Source: an uncultured bacterium
GTDB lineage: Bacteria > Krumholzibacteriota > Krumholzibacteriia > LZORAL124-64-63
DNA: 23,003 nucleotides
Assembly: GCA_903847545.1 (NCBI GenBank)
Contig: CAINDZ010000409.1
Location: 1 to 23,003 of the forward strand
Direction of reading: 5' to 3'
The notes under the pieces were generated by a model. The model had not been told where the DNA came from, did not search any database, and saw nothing but the letters and a program-made list of their open reading frames with translations. The translations under genes and the position numbers were made by a program. Shown here piece after piece: positions 10,636-19,410 of the stretch. Within the stretch, counting starts at the first letter, position 1. Every line of letters starts with the position of its first letter.

Positions 10636-11859
10636 TCAGGCCAGCGCCAGCGCCCGGCGCAGGTCGGCGATGATGTCCTCGACGTTCTCCAGCCCCACCG
10701 ACAGCCTCACCATCGCCGGATGGATGCCCACCTTGAGCAGCTCCGTCTCCGAGTAGGTCGAGTGCGTCATCGTGGCCGGGTGCTCGATCAGCGTGTCGAC
10801 GTCGCCCAGGCTCACGGCGAGCGTGCACAGCTGCACGTTGTCCATCACGACACGCCCGGCCTCGCGGCCGCCCTTCAGCAGGAAGCTGATCATGCCGCCG
10901 GGGCCGCGCTGCTGCCGCCGGCACAGGTCGTACTGCGGGTGCGTCTTGAGCCCGGGGTAGATGACGCTCTCCACCTTGGGATGGAAGCTGAGGAACTGCG
11001 CCACCTCGGTCGCGTTGGCGATGTGCCGGTCCATGCGCACGGGCAGCGTCTTGAGGCCGCGCAGCAGCAGCCAGGCATTGAAGGGCGAGATGCAGCCGCC
11101 CAGGTCGCGCAGGACCTCCATCCGCGCGCGCAGGATCCAGTCCGCCTTGCCCACCAGCACGCCGGCCACCGTGTCGCCGTGGCCGCCGATGTACTTGGTC
11201 GCCGAGTGCAGCACGATGTCGGCGCCCAACGCCAGCGGGTTCTGCAGGTACGGCGTGCAGAAGGTGTTGTCCACCAGCACCGGCACGCCGCGCGCGTGCG
11301 CCACCGCGGCCACGGTCGCGATGTCGGTCAGCACCAGCGTCGGGTTGGCCGGCGTCTCCAGGTAGACCAGGCGCGTCTTCTTCGTGATCGCGCGCGCGAA
11401 GTTTGCCGGGTCGGTCGCCGGCACCTCGGTCACCGTGATGCCCAGCCGCGGCAGCGTCTGCGTGAACAGCTGGTGCGTGCCGCCGTACAGCGTGTCACCG
11501 GCCACGATGTGGTCGCCGCTGCGGCAGCAGTTCAGCACGGCGGTCGTGGCGGCGGCCATGCCGCTGGACAGCGCCAGCGCCGCCTCGCCCTGCTCCAGGT
11601 AGGCCAGTTCGGCCTCGAGCGCCGTCTGCGTGGGGTTGCCCAGCCGCGTGTACACGTAGCCGGGGTCCTCGCCGCGGAAGATGGCCGCGCCGTGCTCGGC
11701 GTTCTCGAAGGCGAACGTCGAGCTCTGGAAGATGGGCGTACTCACGGCGCGGATCGGCCGGCCCGCCTCGTGCTTGTCCAGGTGTTTCTTGCCGTGGATG
11801 CAGAGCGTCGCGAAGCCGGGCGCCCTCGCACTCGCACCGGTGTCCTTGTCGTCGGCCAT
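10636..11859 (-). CDS. Cys/Met-metabolism PLP enzyme (gamma-lyase or gamma-synthase type)
   Basis: This 407-residue fold-type I PLP enzyme belongs to the cystathionine gamma-synthase / cystathionine gamma-lyase / methionine gamma-lyase family. Motifs: STPIFQSSTFAF, YTRLGNPTQTALE, ALSSGMAAATTA, the substrate-side tyrosine in LYGGTHQLF, VDNTFCTPYLQNPL, the PLP lysine Lys222 in HSATKYIGGHGD, and VSLGDVDTLIEHPATMTHS near the C-terminus. The C-terminal half resembles methionine gamma-lyases. However, the cysteine of their LYGCT motif is Gly here, as in cystathionine enzymes, so the exact reaction is open. The ATG at 11859 shares one base with the metK TGA (TGATG) and follows GGGGAG; a GTG one codon earlier is possible. 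The coupling to metK points to methionine metabolism. Confidence 0.92.
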   Translation of the reverse strand: MADDKDTGASARAPGFATLCIHGKKHLDKHEAGRPIRAVSTPIFQSSTFAFENAEHGAAIFRGEDPGYVYTRLGNPTQTALEAELAYLEQGEAALALSSGMAAATTAVLNCCRSGDHIVAGDTLYGGTHQLFTQTLPRLGITVTEVPATDPANFARAITKKTRLVYLETPANPTLVLTDIATVAAVAHARGVPVLVDNTFCTPYLQNPLALGADIVLHSATKYIGGHGDTVAGVLVGKADWILRARMEVLRDLGGCISPFNAWLLLRGLKTLPVRMDRHIANATEVAQFLSFHPKVESVIYPGLKTHPQYDLCRRQQRGPGGMISFLLKGGREAGRVVMDNVQLCTLAVSLGDVDTLIEHPATMTHSTYSETELLKVGIHPAMVRLSVGLENVEDIIADLRRALALA

Positions 11860-13142
11860 CACTTGCTCCCCTTCGCCGGGCGGCGCGGCGCGGCGCCGCC
11901 CCTGCCGGGCAGGTGCCGGCGCAGCGATTCCACGCGGTCCAGCCGTTCCCAGGTGAAACCGTCGCCGTCGCGCCCGAAGTGCCCGTACACCGCGGTCGGC
12001 CCGTACACCGGCCGCCGCAGGTCCAGGCTCTCGATGATGCCGGCCGGCGACAGGTCGAACTCGGCCTGCACGATCGCCGCCAGCCGGTCATCGGGCAGCG
12101 CGCCGGTGCCGGCCGTGTGCACGGTCACCGACAGCGGCTCGGGCATGCCGATCACGTAGGCGATCTCGACGGTGCACCGCCGGGCCAGGCCCGCGGCCAC
12201 AAGGTTGCGGGCCACCCAGCGCGCGGCATAGGCGCCGCTGCGGTCGGGCTTGGTCGGGTCCTTGCCGCTCAGCGCGCTGCCGCCGTGCGGGCAGGCCGGC
12301 CCGTAGCAGTCGACGGTGATCTTGCGCCCGGTCAGGCCCGAGTCGGCGCGCGGCCCGCCCTCGCGGAAGGCGCCGACCGGGTTGATGAACACCTGCGTGG
12401 CATCGTCCAGCAGGCCCGTGGGTCCCAGCACCGGCTTGATCACCAACCGGCGCAGGTCGCGCCGCAGGGTGGCCAGGTCCGCGTCGGCATGGTGGTGGGC
12501 CGACACCACGACCGCGCTGATCGCGACGGGCACGTCGTCCCGGTAGCGCACCGAGACCTGGACCTTGCCGTCGGGGTACAGGTAGGGAACCTTTGCCGCC
12601 TCGCGCACGTCCTGCAGCTGGCGGGCCAGCCGGTTGGCGAGCAGGGCGGGCACGGGCATATGATGGGTGTCGAAGGCGAGGGTGCGACCCTCGTCGGTCG
12701 CGTAGCCGACGCACACGCCCTGGTCGCCGGCGCCCTTGCGGTCCACGCCCAGCGAGACGTCGCCGGACTGCTCCTCGAGCATGACCAGCACCGAGCAGCT
12801 GCGGTGGTCGAAGCCGGTGGCGGGATCCACGTAGCCCACGCGTCGCAGCGTGCCTCGGACCAGGCCGGTGATGTCCAGCCAGCACTTGGTGGTGATCTGG
12901 CCGGTCACGATGACCATGCCGCTGGTGGCCATCACCTCGCACGCCACGCGGGCGTAGCGGTCCTCGCGCAGGATGGCGTCGAGGATGTCGTCGGCGATCT
13001 GGTCGCAGATCTTGTCGGCGTGGCCGGCGGTGACGGACTCGGCGGTCTGGACCCAGGTGACGGGAAGATGCCTGGTGTACGGGGCCTTGGCAGACGGGGC
13101 CTTGGCAGACGGGGCCTTGGCAGACGGGGCCTTGGCAGACAT
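11859..13142 (-). CDS. metK: S-adenosylmethionine synthetase with repeat extension
   Basis: This 427-residue methionine adenosyltransferase makes S-adenosylmethionine from ATP and methionine. Catalytic motifs are recognisable but divergent: TAESVTAGHADKICDQI (His41, Asp43, Lys44; the usual GHPDK is GHADK), GDVSLGVDRKGAGDQG, TQVFINPVGAF, SGLTGRKITVDCYG and GGSALSGKDPTKPDRSGAY (Lys294). The core begins near residue 22. Before it lies an unusual N-terminal tail of four perfect SAKAP repeats. AAGGAG 7 nt upstream supports the ATG at 13142; the reading frame stays open much further upstream, but there it is antisense to the ABC genes. It is the first gene of a minus-strand set with the PLP enzyme, kinase and regulator, and is divergent from the ABC operon. 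I found no known SAM riboswitch pattern in its short leader. Confidence 0.95.
   Translation of the reverse strand: MSAKAPSAKAPSAKAPSAKAPYTRHLPVTWVQTAESVTAGHADKICDQIADDILDAILREDRYARVACEVMATSGMVIVTGQITTKCWLDITGLVRGTLRRVGYVDPATGFDHRSCSVLVMLEEQSGDVSLGVDRKGAGDQGVCVGYATDEGRTLAFDTHHMPVPALLANRLARQLQDVREAAKVPYLYPDGKVQVSVRYRDDVPVAISAVVVSAHHHADADLATLRRDLRRLVIKPVLGPTGLLDDATQVFINPVGAFREGGPRADSGLTGRKITVDCYGPACPHGGSALSGKDPTKPDRSGAYAARWVARNLVAAGLARRCTVEIAYVIGMPEPLSVTVHTAGTGALPDDRLAAIVQAEFDLSPAGIIESLDLRRPVYGPTAVYGHFGRDGDGFTWERLDRVESLRRHLPGRGGAAPRRPAKGSK
13081..13140 (-). repeat. Four perfect 15 bp tandem repeats in metK
   Basis: GGGGCCTTGGCAGAC (plus strand) is repeated four times with no mismatch. In metK it encodes four copies of Ser-Ala-Lys-Ala-Pro directly after the start methionine. 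The unit is a multiple of three, so gain or loss of copies keeps the frame. Confidence 0.97.
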
Positions 13143-13226
13143 GCGCGACTCCTTGCAGACGGCAAGGCGAGGGCCAGCCGTCAAAAAGCGGTTCCCAAGC
13201 GCGCGACGACCTGAAACAATGCGGCG

Positions 13227-13252
13227 GGGGAAGCGTTTAGCACCAATTCCCC
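13227..13252. other. Hairpin in the metK / ABC divergent spacer
   Basis: GGGGAA (13227-13232) and TTCCCC (13247-13252) form a 6 bp stem with a 14 nt loop. It lies about 85 nt before metK and just before the first ABC gene. No T-run follows on either strand, so it is not a simple terminator. It could be an operator or part of either leader RNA. I see no convincing promoter for either gene here. Confidence 0.35.
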
Positions 13253-13262
13253 GGTCCCTAAC

Positions 13263-14258
13263 TTGGAGGAGCCCGCCATCAAAGTCAATCGCAGCCGCGA
13301 CGGCCGGCAGCACGGCATCGAGGTGTCCGGGCTGACCTTCGCCTACCTGACCGAACCGGTCCTGAAAGACGTGTCGTTCACGCTCGAAAAGGGCGCGATC
13401 GGCCTGCTGGGCCCCAATGGATCGGGCAAGACCACCCTGCTGCGCTGCCTGCTCGGGCAGGTGCCGCTGTCGCGCGGGCACGTCCAGGTCCTGGGCTGGG
13501 ACATGGCCGCCCAGGCCCGGGCCGCGCGGGCCGGGCTGGGCTGGATGCCCGAGCGCGGGGGCGTCATCCCCGGGATGAGCGGCGTCGCCCTGGTGGCCTA
13601 CATGGGCGAGCTGTCGGGCCTGCCGTCCCGCGACGCGATGCAGCGGGCCCACGAGGTCCTGCACTACGTGGGGCTGGCCGACGAGCGCTACCGCTCCTGC
13701 CAGGACTACAGCCAGGGCATGAAGCAGCGCCTGAAGCTGGCGCAGGCCCTGGTCCACGACCCGGACTGGCTCTTCCTGGACGAGCCGACCAGCGGGCTGG
13801 ACCCGCGCGGCCGCGTCTCGATCCTCGAGCTCATCCGCGACCTGGCCTGGAACAAGGGGCTGGGCGTCATCCTGTCGACGCACCTTCTGGCCGACGTCGA
13901 GGCCGTGTGCCACGAGATCCTCGTGCTGCGCTCGGGCGAGCTGCTGGCGCGCCAGACCGTCGACACGCACACGAAGCAGGCCAAGCAGGTCTTCGAGGTG
14001 GAGGGCTTCGGCAACGAGGAGGCCTTCATCGCCGACCTGCGCGAGCTGGGCGCCCAGTTCGAGCCCGACGGCCGCCTGCTGCTGGTCACGCTCGACCTGT
14101 CCCGCTTCCCCGAGGCCTGCCGCCCCGAGGGCTACGACCCGACCGCGGGCGTCAACGTCATCCTGAAGGTCGCGAAGGCGCGCGAATACGCGCTGCGCCG
14201 GCTGCGCCGCCGGCCCGTCTCGCTGGCCGAGGAATTCTATCGCATGGTGGAGGCCTGA
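13263..14258 (+). CDS. ABC transporter ATP-binding protein 1
   Basis: This 331-residue ABC ATPase has Walker A GPNGSGKT (50-57), a Glu in the Q-loop position (LGWMPERGG), the signature YSQGMKQR (149-156), Walker B LFLDEPTSGLD (170-180) and the H-loop STHLL. A C-terminal extension of about 90 residues, ending LAEEFYRMVEA, follows the ATPase core, as in many ABC-2 exporters. The start is odd. The only standard candidate is TTG at 13263, but it overlaps the strong ribosome-binding site GGAGGAG (13265-13271). The codon at the ideal distance is ATC at 13278, which would give a protein five residues shorter. The frame is closed upstream at 13212 with no ATG or GTG between. It opens the four-gene transporter set, 3 nt before the first permease. 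Confidence 0.92.
   Translation: MEEPAIKVNRSRDGRQHGIEVSGLTFAYLTEPVLKDVSFTLEKGAIGLLGPNGSGKTTLLRCLLGQVPLSRGHVQVLGWDMAAQARAARAGLGWMPERGGVIPGMSGVALVAYMGELSGLPSRDAMQRAHEVLHYVGLADERYRSCQDYSQGMKQRLKLAQALVHDPDWLFLDEPTSGLDPRGRVSILELIRDLAWNKGLGVILSTHLLADVEAVCHEILVLRSGELLARQTVDTHTKQAKQVFEVEGFGNEEAFIADLRELGAQFEPDGRLLLVTLDLSRFPEACRPEGYDPTAGVNVILKVAKAREYALRRLRRRPVSLAEEFYRMVEA
13265..13280 (+). promoter_or_regulatory. Ribosome-binding site pointing to an ATC start codon
   Basis: GGAGGAG (13265-13271), a 6 nt spacer, then ATC (13278-13280) in frame with the first ABC ATPase. The spacing is that of a normal start, but the codon is AUC. The alternative TTG lies partly inside the Shine-Dalgarno sequence and has none of its own. 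Confidence 0.5.
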
Positions 14259-14261
14259 CCA

Positions 14262-15112
14262 ATGCCCGTCTACGAACGCGGATACACGCACTGGGAGCCG
14301 TCGGGCCGGCGGGCCAACCCCGCCTGGTTCGTCATCGCCCGGCGCGGCGTCATCGAGCCGCTGCGCCGGCGCTGGCTGTTCCTGCTGGTGGTCATGTCGT
14401 GGGTGCCGGCCATCGTCAAGGGCGGCTTCATCTACGGCAAGCTCAAGGCCGGGAACATCCTCGACCTGATGGGCGGCGGCTGGACCAGCATCGAGCCGGA
14501 GGGCTTCCTGCGGTTCATGGAGGGGCAGCGCTTCTTCGTCTTCGTGATGCTGGCCATCACGGGCGCGGGGCTGATCGCCTCGGACCGGCGCGAGAACGGG
14601 CTGTCGCTGTACTTCTCGCGACCGCTGGGCCTGCTCGACTATATCGGCGGCAAGGTGCTGACCATCGTCACCTTCTACAGCCTGGTGACGCTGCTGCCGG
14701 TGGTCGCGCTGTGCGTGTTCTCGTACCTGATCGCGCCCGAGGCGACCGGCGCCAACATGCTCCTGCTGACGCCGCTGCGCTGCCTGGTCTACTGCGCGCT
14801 GTCGGGCACCAGCATCGGCCTGGTGCTGCTGGCCTTCTCGTCGATGGGCACCCGCAGCATCTTCGTGATGGTGTGGTGGACGGTGCTGGTCTCCGGCACA
14901 GAGACCATCGGCGCCATCGCCAAGGGCCTCGGCCAGAATACGCTGCAGGCCGTCAACTTCCTGGGCCAGTACCACAATGCCGGCTCGCTGCTCTTCGGGG
15001 CGCCGGCGCGCCTGGCCATCTCGCCCTGGGCCAGCCTGGCCATCGTCGTCGGCTGGACGATGCTGGCGCTGTGGGTCCTGCGCAAGCGCATCCGTCCGGT
15101 GGAGGTGGTGTC

Positions 15113-15116
<4 letters not shown>
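14262..15116 (+). CDS. ABC-2 type permease 1
   Basis: This 284-residue inner-membrane protein has about six hydrophobic helices, near residues 37-55, 89-106, 129-155, 167-190, 194-214 and 254-274. Between helices 2 and 3 lies SDRRENGLSLYFSRPL, the typical ABC-2 permease motif in which an acidic, Gly-rich turn is followed by an Arg-Pro. It has no substrate-binding or ATPase part and must work with the flanking ATPases. TGGAGG lies 7 nt before the ATG, and its TGA overlaps the GTG start of the second ATPase, so translation is coupled. The substrate cannot be read from the sequence. Confidence 0.9.
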
Positions 15117-16060
<944 letters not shown>

Positions 16061-16065
16061 CAGCG

Positions 16066-16920
16066 ATGAACCGCGCGACCAATGCCGCCGCCGCCCCGAT
16101 GGACGACGTGCGACCCCAGCGCAGCCTGCCCGCCGCGGCGTGGCTGGCCTGGTACTCGCTGCGCGAGATGATCCGCCGCCGGCGCCTCGTGGCGCTCGGC
16201 CTCATCTGCCTGCTGCCGGTGCTGATGGTGCTGGCCATCCGCATCTGGTTCTCGCAGGCGGGCGTCACGGCGCAGATGATGCTGGCCTCGCTCTCGCACG
16301 ACGTCTTCATGCCGTTCCTGATCCCCGTGGTCGCGCTGTTCGTCGGCGTGCCCGCGATCGGCGAGCAGGTCGACGACGGCACCATCGTCTTCACCTGGAC
16401 CCGGCCGGTCCGCCGGCGCGCCATCTACCTGGGGCGCCTGCTGGCCGCCCAGGCCGTGTCCGCGCTGGTCCTGTGCTTCTCGCTGGCCCTGTGCTTCGTG
16501 GTGATGGTCAGCCAGGGCGCCGGGGTCCTGACGTGGGAGTTCATCCGGCTCTACCTCCAGACGATGCTGATCATCGTGCTGGGCGTGTTCACCTATGCCG
16601 CGCTGTTCGCGGCGATGGGCACGTACTTCAAGAAGCCGATCCCGCCGGCCCTGATGTTCGCCGTCGGCTGGGAGAACCTGGTCACGAACATCCCGGCCCG
16701 CGTGCAGGAGCTGAGCCTGCGCTTCCACCTGCAGAACCTGGTCACGGCGCCGGCCGAGGCCCCGCAGGGCCTGCCCGGCCTGCTGGGCGCGCTGCTCTCC
16801 ACGGCCTTCCACCGCGACCCGGTGCCGAAGCTGCAGTCGGTGGCCGTCCTGGTCGGCGTCACGCTGGCGAGCGCCGCACTCGGCGTCTGGCTGTTCCGCC
16901 GCAAGGAGATCGCGAAGTAG
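16066..16920 (+). CDS. ABC-2 type permease 2
   Basis: This 284-residue membrane protein begins with a polar, Ala-rich N-terminus and then has about six helices, near residues 42-60, 78-95, 124-148, 163-186 and 262-279 among others. It carries GEQVDDGTIVFTWTRPVRRR, the ABC-2 motif with an acidic turn and Arg-Pro, comparable to the first permease. GGAGAGG, 8 nt before the ATG, overlaps the end of the second ATPase. With two ATPases and two permeases in ATPase-permease-ATPase-permease order, the set can form one heteromeric exporter or two related ones. The C-terminal WLFRRKEIAK is cytosolic. The substrate is unknown. Confidence 0.9.
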   Translation: MNRATNAAAAPMDDVRPQRSLPAAAWLAWYSLREMIRRRRLVALGLICLLPVLMVLAIRIWFSQAGVTAQMMLASLSHDVFMPFLIPVVALFVGVPAIGEQVDDGTIVFTWTRPVRRRAIYLGRLLAAQAVSALVLCFSLALCFVVMVSQGAGVLTWEFIRLYLQTMLIIVLGVFTYAALFAAMGTYFKKPIPPALMFAVGWENLVTNIPARVQELSLRFHLQNLVTAPAEAPQGLPGLLGALLSTAFHRDPVPKLQSVAVLVGVTLASAALGVWLFRRKEIAK

Positions 16921-16942
16921 GCTTCGCGACGGGGTGTGCGCC

Positions 16943-17554
16943 GTGAGCCTCGACCGCGCGTTCTTCGCCGCCGATCCCGTCACCGTGGCGCGGGGGCTCG
17001 TGGGCGCCGTGCTGGAAGTGTCCGCGGCCGGCGCGCGCTGCACGGCCCGCATCGTCGAGGTCGAGGCCTACGGCGGTCCCGACGACCCGGCATCGCATGC
17101 CGCCGGCGGGGCGACCCCCCGCAGCGCCGTCATGTTCGGGCCGCCGGGTGTGGCCTACGTCTACTTCATCTACGGCATGCACCATTGCCTGAACATCGTG
17201 ACGGGTCCTGCCGGCACGGCCGGCGCCGTGCTCATCCGGGCCGTCGAGCCGCTGCATGGTCGTGCGGACATGGCGTGGCGACGCGGGCTGGACCCCGGAC
17301 AGGCACGCGACTGCGACGTCGCCGGCGGGCCGGGGCGCCTGTGCGGCGCGCTCGGCATCGACCTCGGCTGGAACGGCCTGCCGGTGGCCGCCCGCCTGCG
17401 GCGCCCCGCCGGGGCCCCAGGCGTGTTGCGGATCGCCGCCGGCCCGCCGCCCCGCCGGGTCGTCACCTCGCCGCGCATCGGCGTGCGCAAGGCCGCGGAC
17501 CGCCCCTGGCGCTTCTGCGATCCCGACAGTCCCTGCCTGTCGCGACCGGCCTGA
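16943..17554 (+). CDS. mpg: DNA-3-methyladenine (alkyladenine) glycosylase
   Basis: This 203-residue protein belongs to the AAG/MPG family, which flips out and removes alkylated purines in base excision repair. Diagnostic motifs: ARIVEVEAYGG, whose Glu41 and Tyr43 correspond to the catalytic Glu125 and intercalating-loop Tyr127 of human AAG, then PRSAVMFGPPGVAYVYFIYG, HHCLNIV, AVLIRAVEPL and GPGRLCGALGID. The C-terminal RVVTSPRIGVRKAADRPWRF is also typical. Two in-frame GTG starts exist, at 16934 and 16943. The second is preferred because GGGG at 16931-16934 sits 8 nt before it. It follows the second permease after 22 nt and is probably the last gene of that transcript, though not functionally linked to transport. 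Confidence 0.93.
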   Translation: MSLDRAFFAADPVTVARGLVGAVLEVSAAGARCTARIVEVEAYGGPDDPASHAAGGATPRSAVMFGPPGVAYVYFIYGMHHCLNIVTGPAGTAGAVLIRAVEPLHGRADMAWRRGLDPGQARDCDVAGGPGRLCGALGIDLGWNGLPVAARLRRPAGAPGVLRIAAGPPPRRVVTSPRIGVRKAADRPWRFCDPDSPCLSRPA

Positions 17555-17629
17555 CCCCGAAGGGATCCCCGGTTCGGGATGGAACGCCCCTGCCGGGTGC
17601 GCTCCCTTGAGCTTTGGGACGGCCGGCCA

Positions 17630-17655
17630 CCGGGGCTTCACGCCCTGGATTTTTT
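17630..17655 (+). terminator. Intrinsic terminator after the glycosylase gene
   Basis: CCGGGGC (17630-17636) pairs with GCCCTGG (17642-17648), seven pairs including one G-U, around the loop TTCAC. Six T residues follow at 17650-17655. It is placed to end the ABC/glycosylase transcript, 75 nt after the glycosylase stop. Confidence 0.75.
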
Positions 17656-17705
17656 CGGCGCGGCGGGCCGTAACCCTTTCGACGCCCGTGCGTAGGGTGG
17701 CCGAA

Positions 17706-17735
17706 TTGACAGGCCCCCGGCGCCGATGATACGTT
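17706..17735 (+). promoter_or_regulatory. Promoter candidate of the M16 operon
   Basis: A consensus TTGACA (17706-17711) is followed after 18 bp by TACGTT (17730-17735), preceded by TGA, an extended -10 pattern. It would give a leader of about 140 nt. The -35 is perfect; the -10 is poor, so the call is moderate. Confidence 0.45.
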
Positions 17736-17833
17736 GCCGCCATCCGCATCCAGGCCCGTGTGTCACCCTGGTTTCCGGGATCCGTCGTTCTGTTTTCCCC
17801 GGCCGGCCGCCTGTGCCCGGCCTGTCTCGTGCC

Positions 17834-17880
17834 GTCCGCCGACAAGGGCCCGGGCCCGTCCGCGGACCAACCTCCGGAGG
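17834..17880 (+). promoter_or_regulatory. Structured leader just before the first M16 gene
   Basis: GTCCGC (17834-17839) and GCGGAC (17862-17867) can pair around the perfect palindrome GGGCCCGGGCCC (17846-17857). Directly after it, CCTCCGGAGG (17871-17880) is self-complementary and contains the Shine-Dalgarno GGAGG, so the ribosome site could be masked. The rest of the 331 nt gap 17555-17885 holds only the terminator and promoter listed. Confidence 0.4.
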
Positions 17881-17885
17881 CTTCC

Positions 17886-19397
17886 ATGCCCGACCGTTTC
17901 CGCCGACTCAACCTGCTTGGCGCCTGCCTGCTCATGCTGGTCGCCGCCAGCGCAGGCGCCGGGACCTACCTTGACCTGCAGGGCAAGGTCCAGGAGTTCA
18001 CGCTCGACAACGGCGTGAAGTTCCTCGTGCTCGAGAACCACGACGTGCCCGTGTTCTCGTTCCGCACCTTCGTCAACGTCGGCAGCGCCAACGAGACGCG
18101 CGGCATCACCGGCCTGACGCACATCCTCGAGCACATGGCCTTCAAGGGCACGGCCGAGATCGGCACCAGCGACCACAAGGCCGAGCTCAAGGCGATGGCG
18201 GCCGAGGACGCCGCCTTCGACGCGCTGAAGGCCGAGCGGCTGAAGGGTGCGCAGGCCGACCCGGCGAAGCTGGAGGAGCTGGAGAAGGCCTTCACCGCGG
18301 CCAAGGACGCCGCGCGCGCCTTCGTCGTGACGAACGAGTTCGGCCAGATCGTCGAGAACAACGGCGGGCAGGGCCTGAACGCGTCGACGAGCAGCGACAT
18401 CACGATGTACCTGTACAACTTCCCGAGCAACCGCCTCGAGCTGTGGGCCTACCTCGAGGGCGCCCGCATGTCGCGCCCGGTGTTCCGCGAGTTCTACACC
18501 GAGAAGGACGGCCCGGTCACCGAAGAGCGCCGCATGCGCACGGACAACAACCCGATCGGCCGGCTCATCGAGCAGTTCGAGAACCTGATGTTCATGGCCA
18601 ACGGGTACCACCACTCGACGATCGGCTACCTGTCCGACCTGCAGAACGTCAGCCGCGCCGACTGCGAGGCCTACTTCCGCAAGAACTACGTCGGCTCGAA
18701 CATCGTCGTGGCCGTCGTGGGCGACGTGAAGTTCGCGGACGTGCAGAAGTACGCGGTGAAGTACTTCTCGGCCATCCCGAAGGGCAATCCCGACCCCGTC
18801 GAGACCTTCGAGCCGAAGCAGCTGGGCGAGAAGCGCATGGTGATGAACGACCCCTCGCAGCCCGTGTACATCGCCGGCTACCACATCGACAACATCCGCA
18901 GCGCCGACTGGCCGGTGTACCAGGTCATCGCCGGCGTGCTGGGCCAGGGCCGCACCAGCCGCTTCTACGAGCAGCTGGTCAAGAAGGACAACGTGGCGGT
19001 CCAGGCCATGGCCTTCCCGGGCTTCCCCGGCGAGAAGTACCAGACCGGCCTGCTCGTGCTGGGCATCCCCGCCAAGGGCAAGACGGGCGCCGACATCGAG
19101 ACAGCCGTCGATGCCGAGATCACGAAGCTGGTCAAGGACGGCATCACGCAGGAGGAACTGGACGGCGTCAAGCAGCGCACCCGCGCCTCGTTCATCCGCG
19201 GCCTGCGCGGCAACGACGGCATGGCCGAGCAGCTGGCCTACTACCAGACCTACATGGGCGACTGGCGTCGCCTCTTCAACGAGGTGGCGCGCGTCGAGGC
19301 CGTGACCCTCGACGACGTCAAGCGCGTGGCGGCCGAGGTCTTCACCCCGGACAACCGCACCGTCGCCATCATCAAGACCGAGGAAGCCGCCAACTAG
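17886..19397 (+). CDS. Secreted M16 zinc metalloprotease, catalytic subunit
   Basis: This 503-residue M16 (pitrilysin/insulinase) peptidase carries the inverted zinc motif HILEH at 79-83, with the third zinc ligand expected at Glu213 or Glu214 in TEERR. Between them lies a long Lys/Glu/Ala-rich, coiled-coil-like insertion (about 95-150). The second half has GQGRTSRFYEQLVKKDNVAV, where the usual Arg/Tyr substrate-binding pair is not visible. The first 25 residues form a signal peptide (Arg-rich, then LLGACLLMLVAASAGA), so it acts in the periplasm or envelope. GGAGG 7 nt before the ATG at 17886 fixes the start; an in-frame ATG at 17760 would bury the signal peptide. It probably forms a heterodimer with the next gene product, 53 nt downstream. 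Confidence 0.94.
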   Translation: MPDRFRRLNLLGACLLMLVAASAGAGTYLDLQGKVQEFTLDNGVKFLVLENHDVPVFSFRTFVNVGSANETRGITGLTHILEHMAFKGTAEIGTSDHKAELKAMAAEDAAFDALKAERLKGAQADPAKLEELEKAFTAAKDAARAFVVTNEFGQIVENNGGQGLNASTSSDITMYLYNFPSNRLELWAYLEGARMSRPVFREFYTEKDGPVTEERRMRTDNNPIGRLIEQFENLMFMANGYHHSTIGYLSDLQNVSRADCEAYFRKNYVGSNIVVAVVGDVKFADVQKYAVKYFSAIPKGNPDPVETFEPKQLGEKRMVMNDPSQPVYIAGYHIDNIRSADWPVYQVIAGVLGQGRTSRFYEQLVKKDNVAVQAMAFPGFPGEKYQTGLLVLGIPAKGKTGADIETAVDAEITKLVKDGITQEELDGVKQRTRASFIRGLRGNDGMAEQLAYYQTYMGDWRRLFNEVARVEAVTLDDVKRVAAEVFTPDNRTVAIIKTEEAAN

Positions 19398-19410
19398 GGT
19401 GAACCCACGT

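Noticed and set aside
13081..13140. Short regular repeats as a CRISPR-like array
   Set aside because: The 15 bp units are directly adjacent without spacers and lie in frame inside metK.
13143..13262. Known SAM riboswitch before metK
   Set aside because: I could not find the SAM-I, SAM-II or SAM-IV conserved cores; only one 6 bp hairpin and a weak alternative pairing are visible.
17886..17930. Lipoprotein signal (LGAC) in the first M16 protein
   Set aside because: Cys14 comes too early and the hydrophobic core continues past it to an AxA-type site; an ordinary signal peptide fits better.
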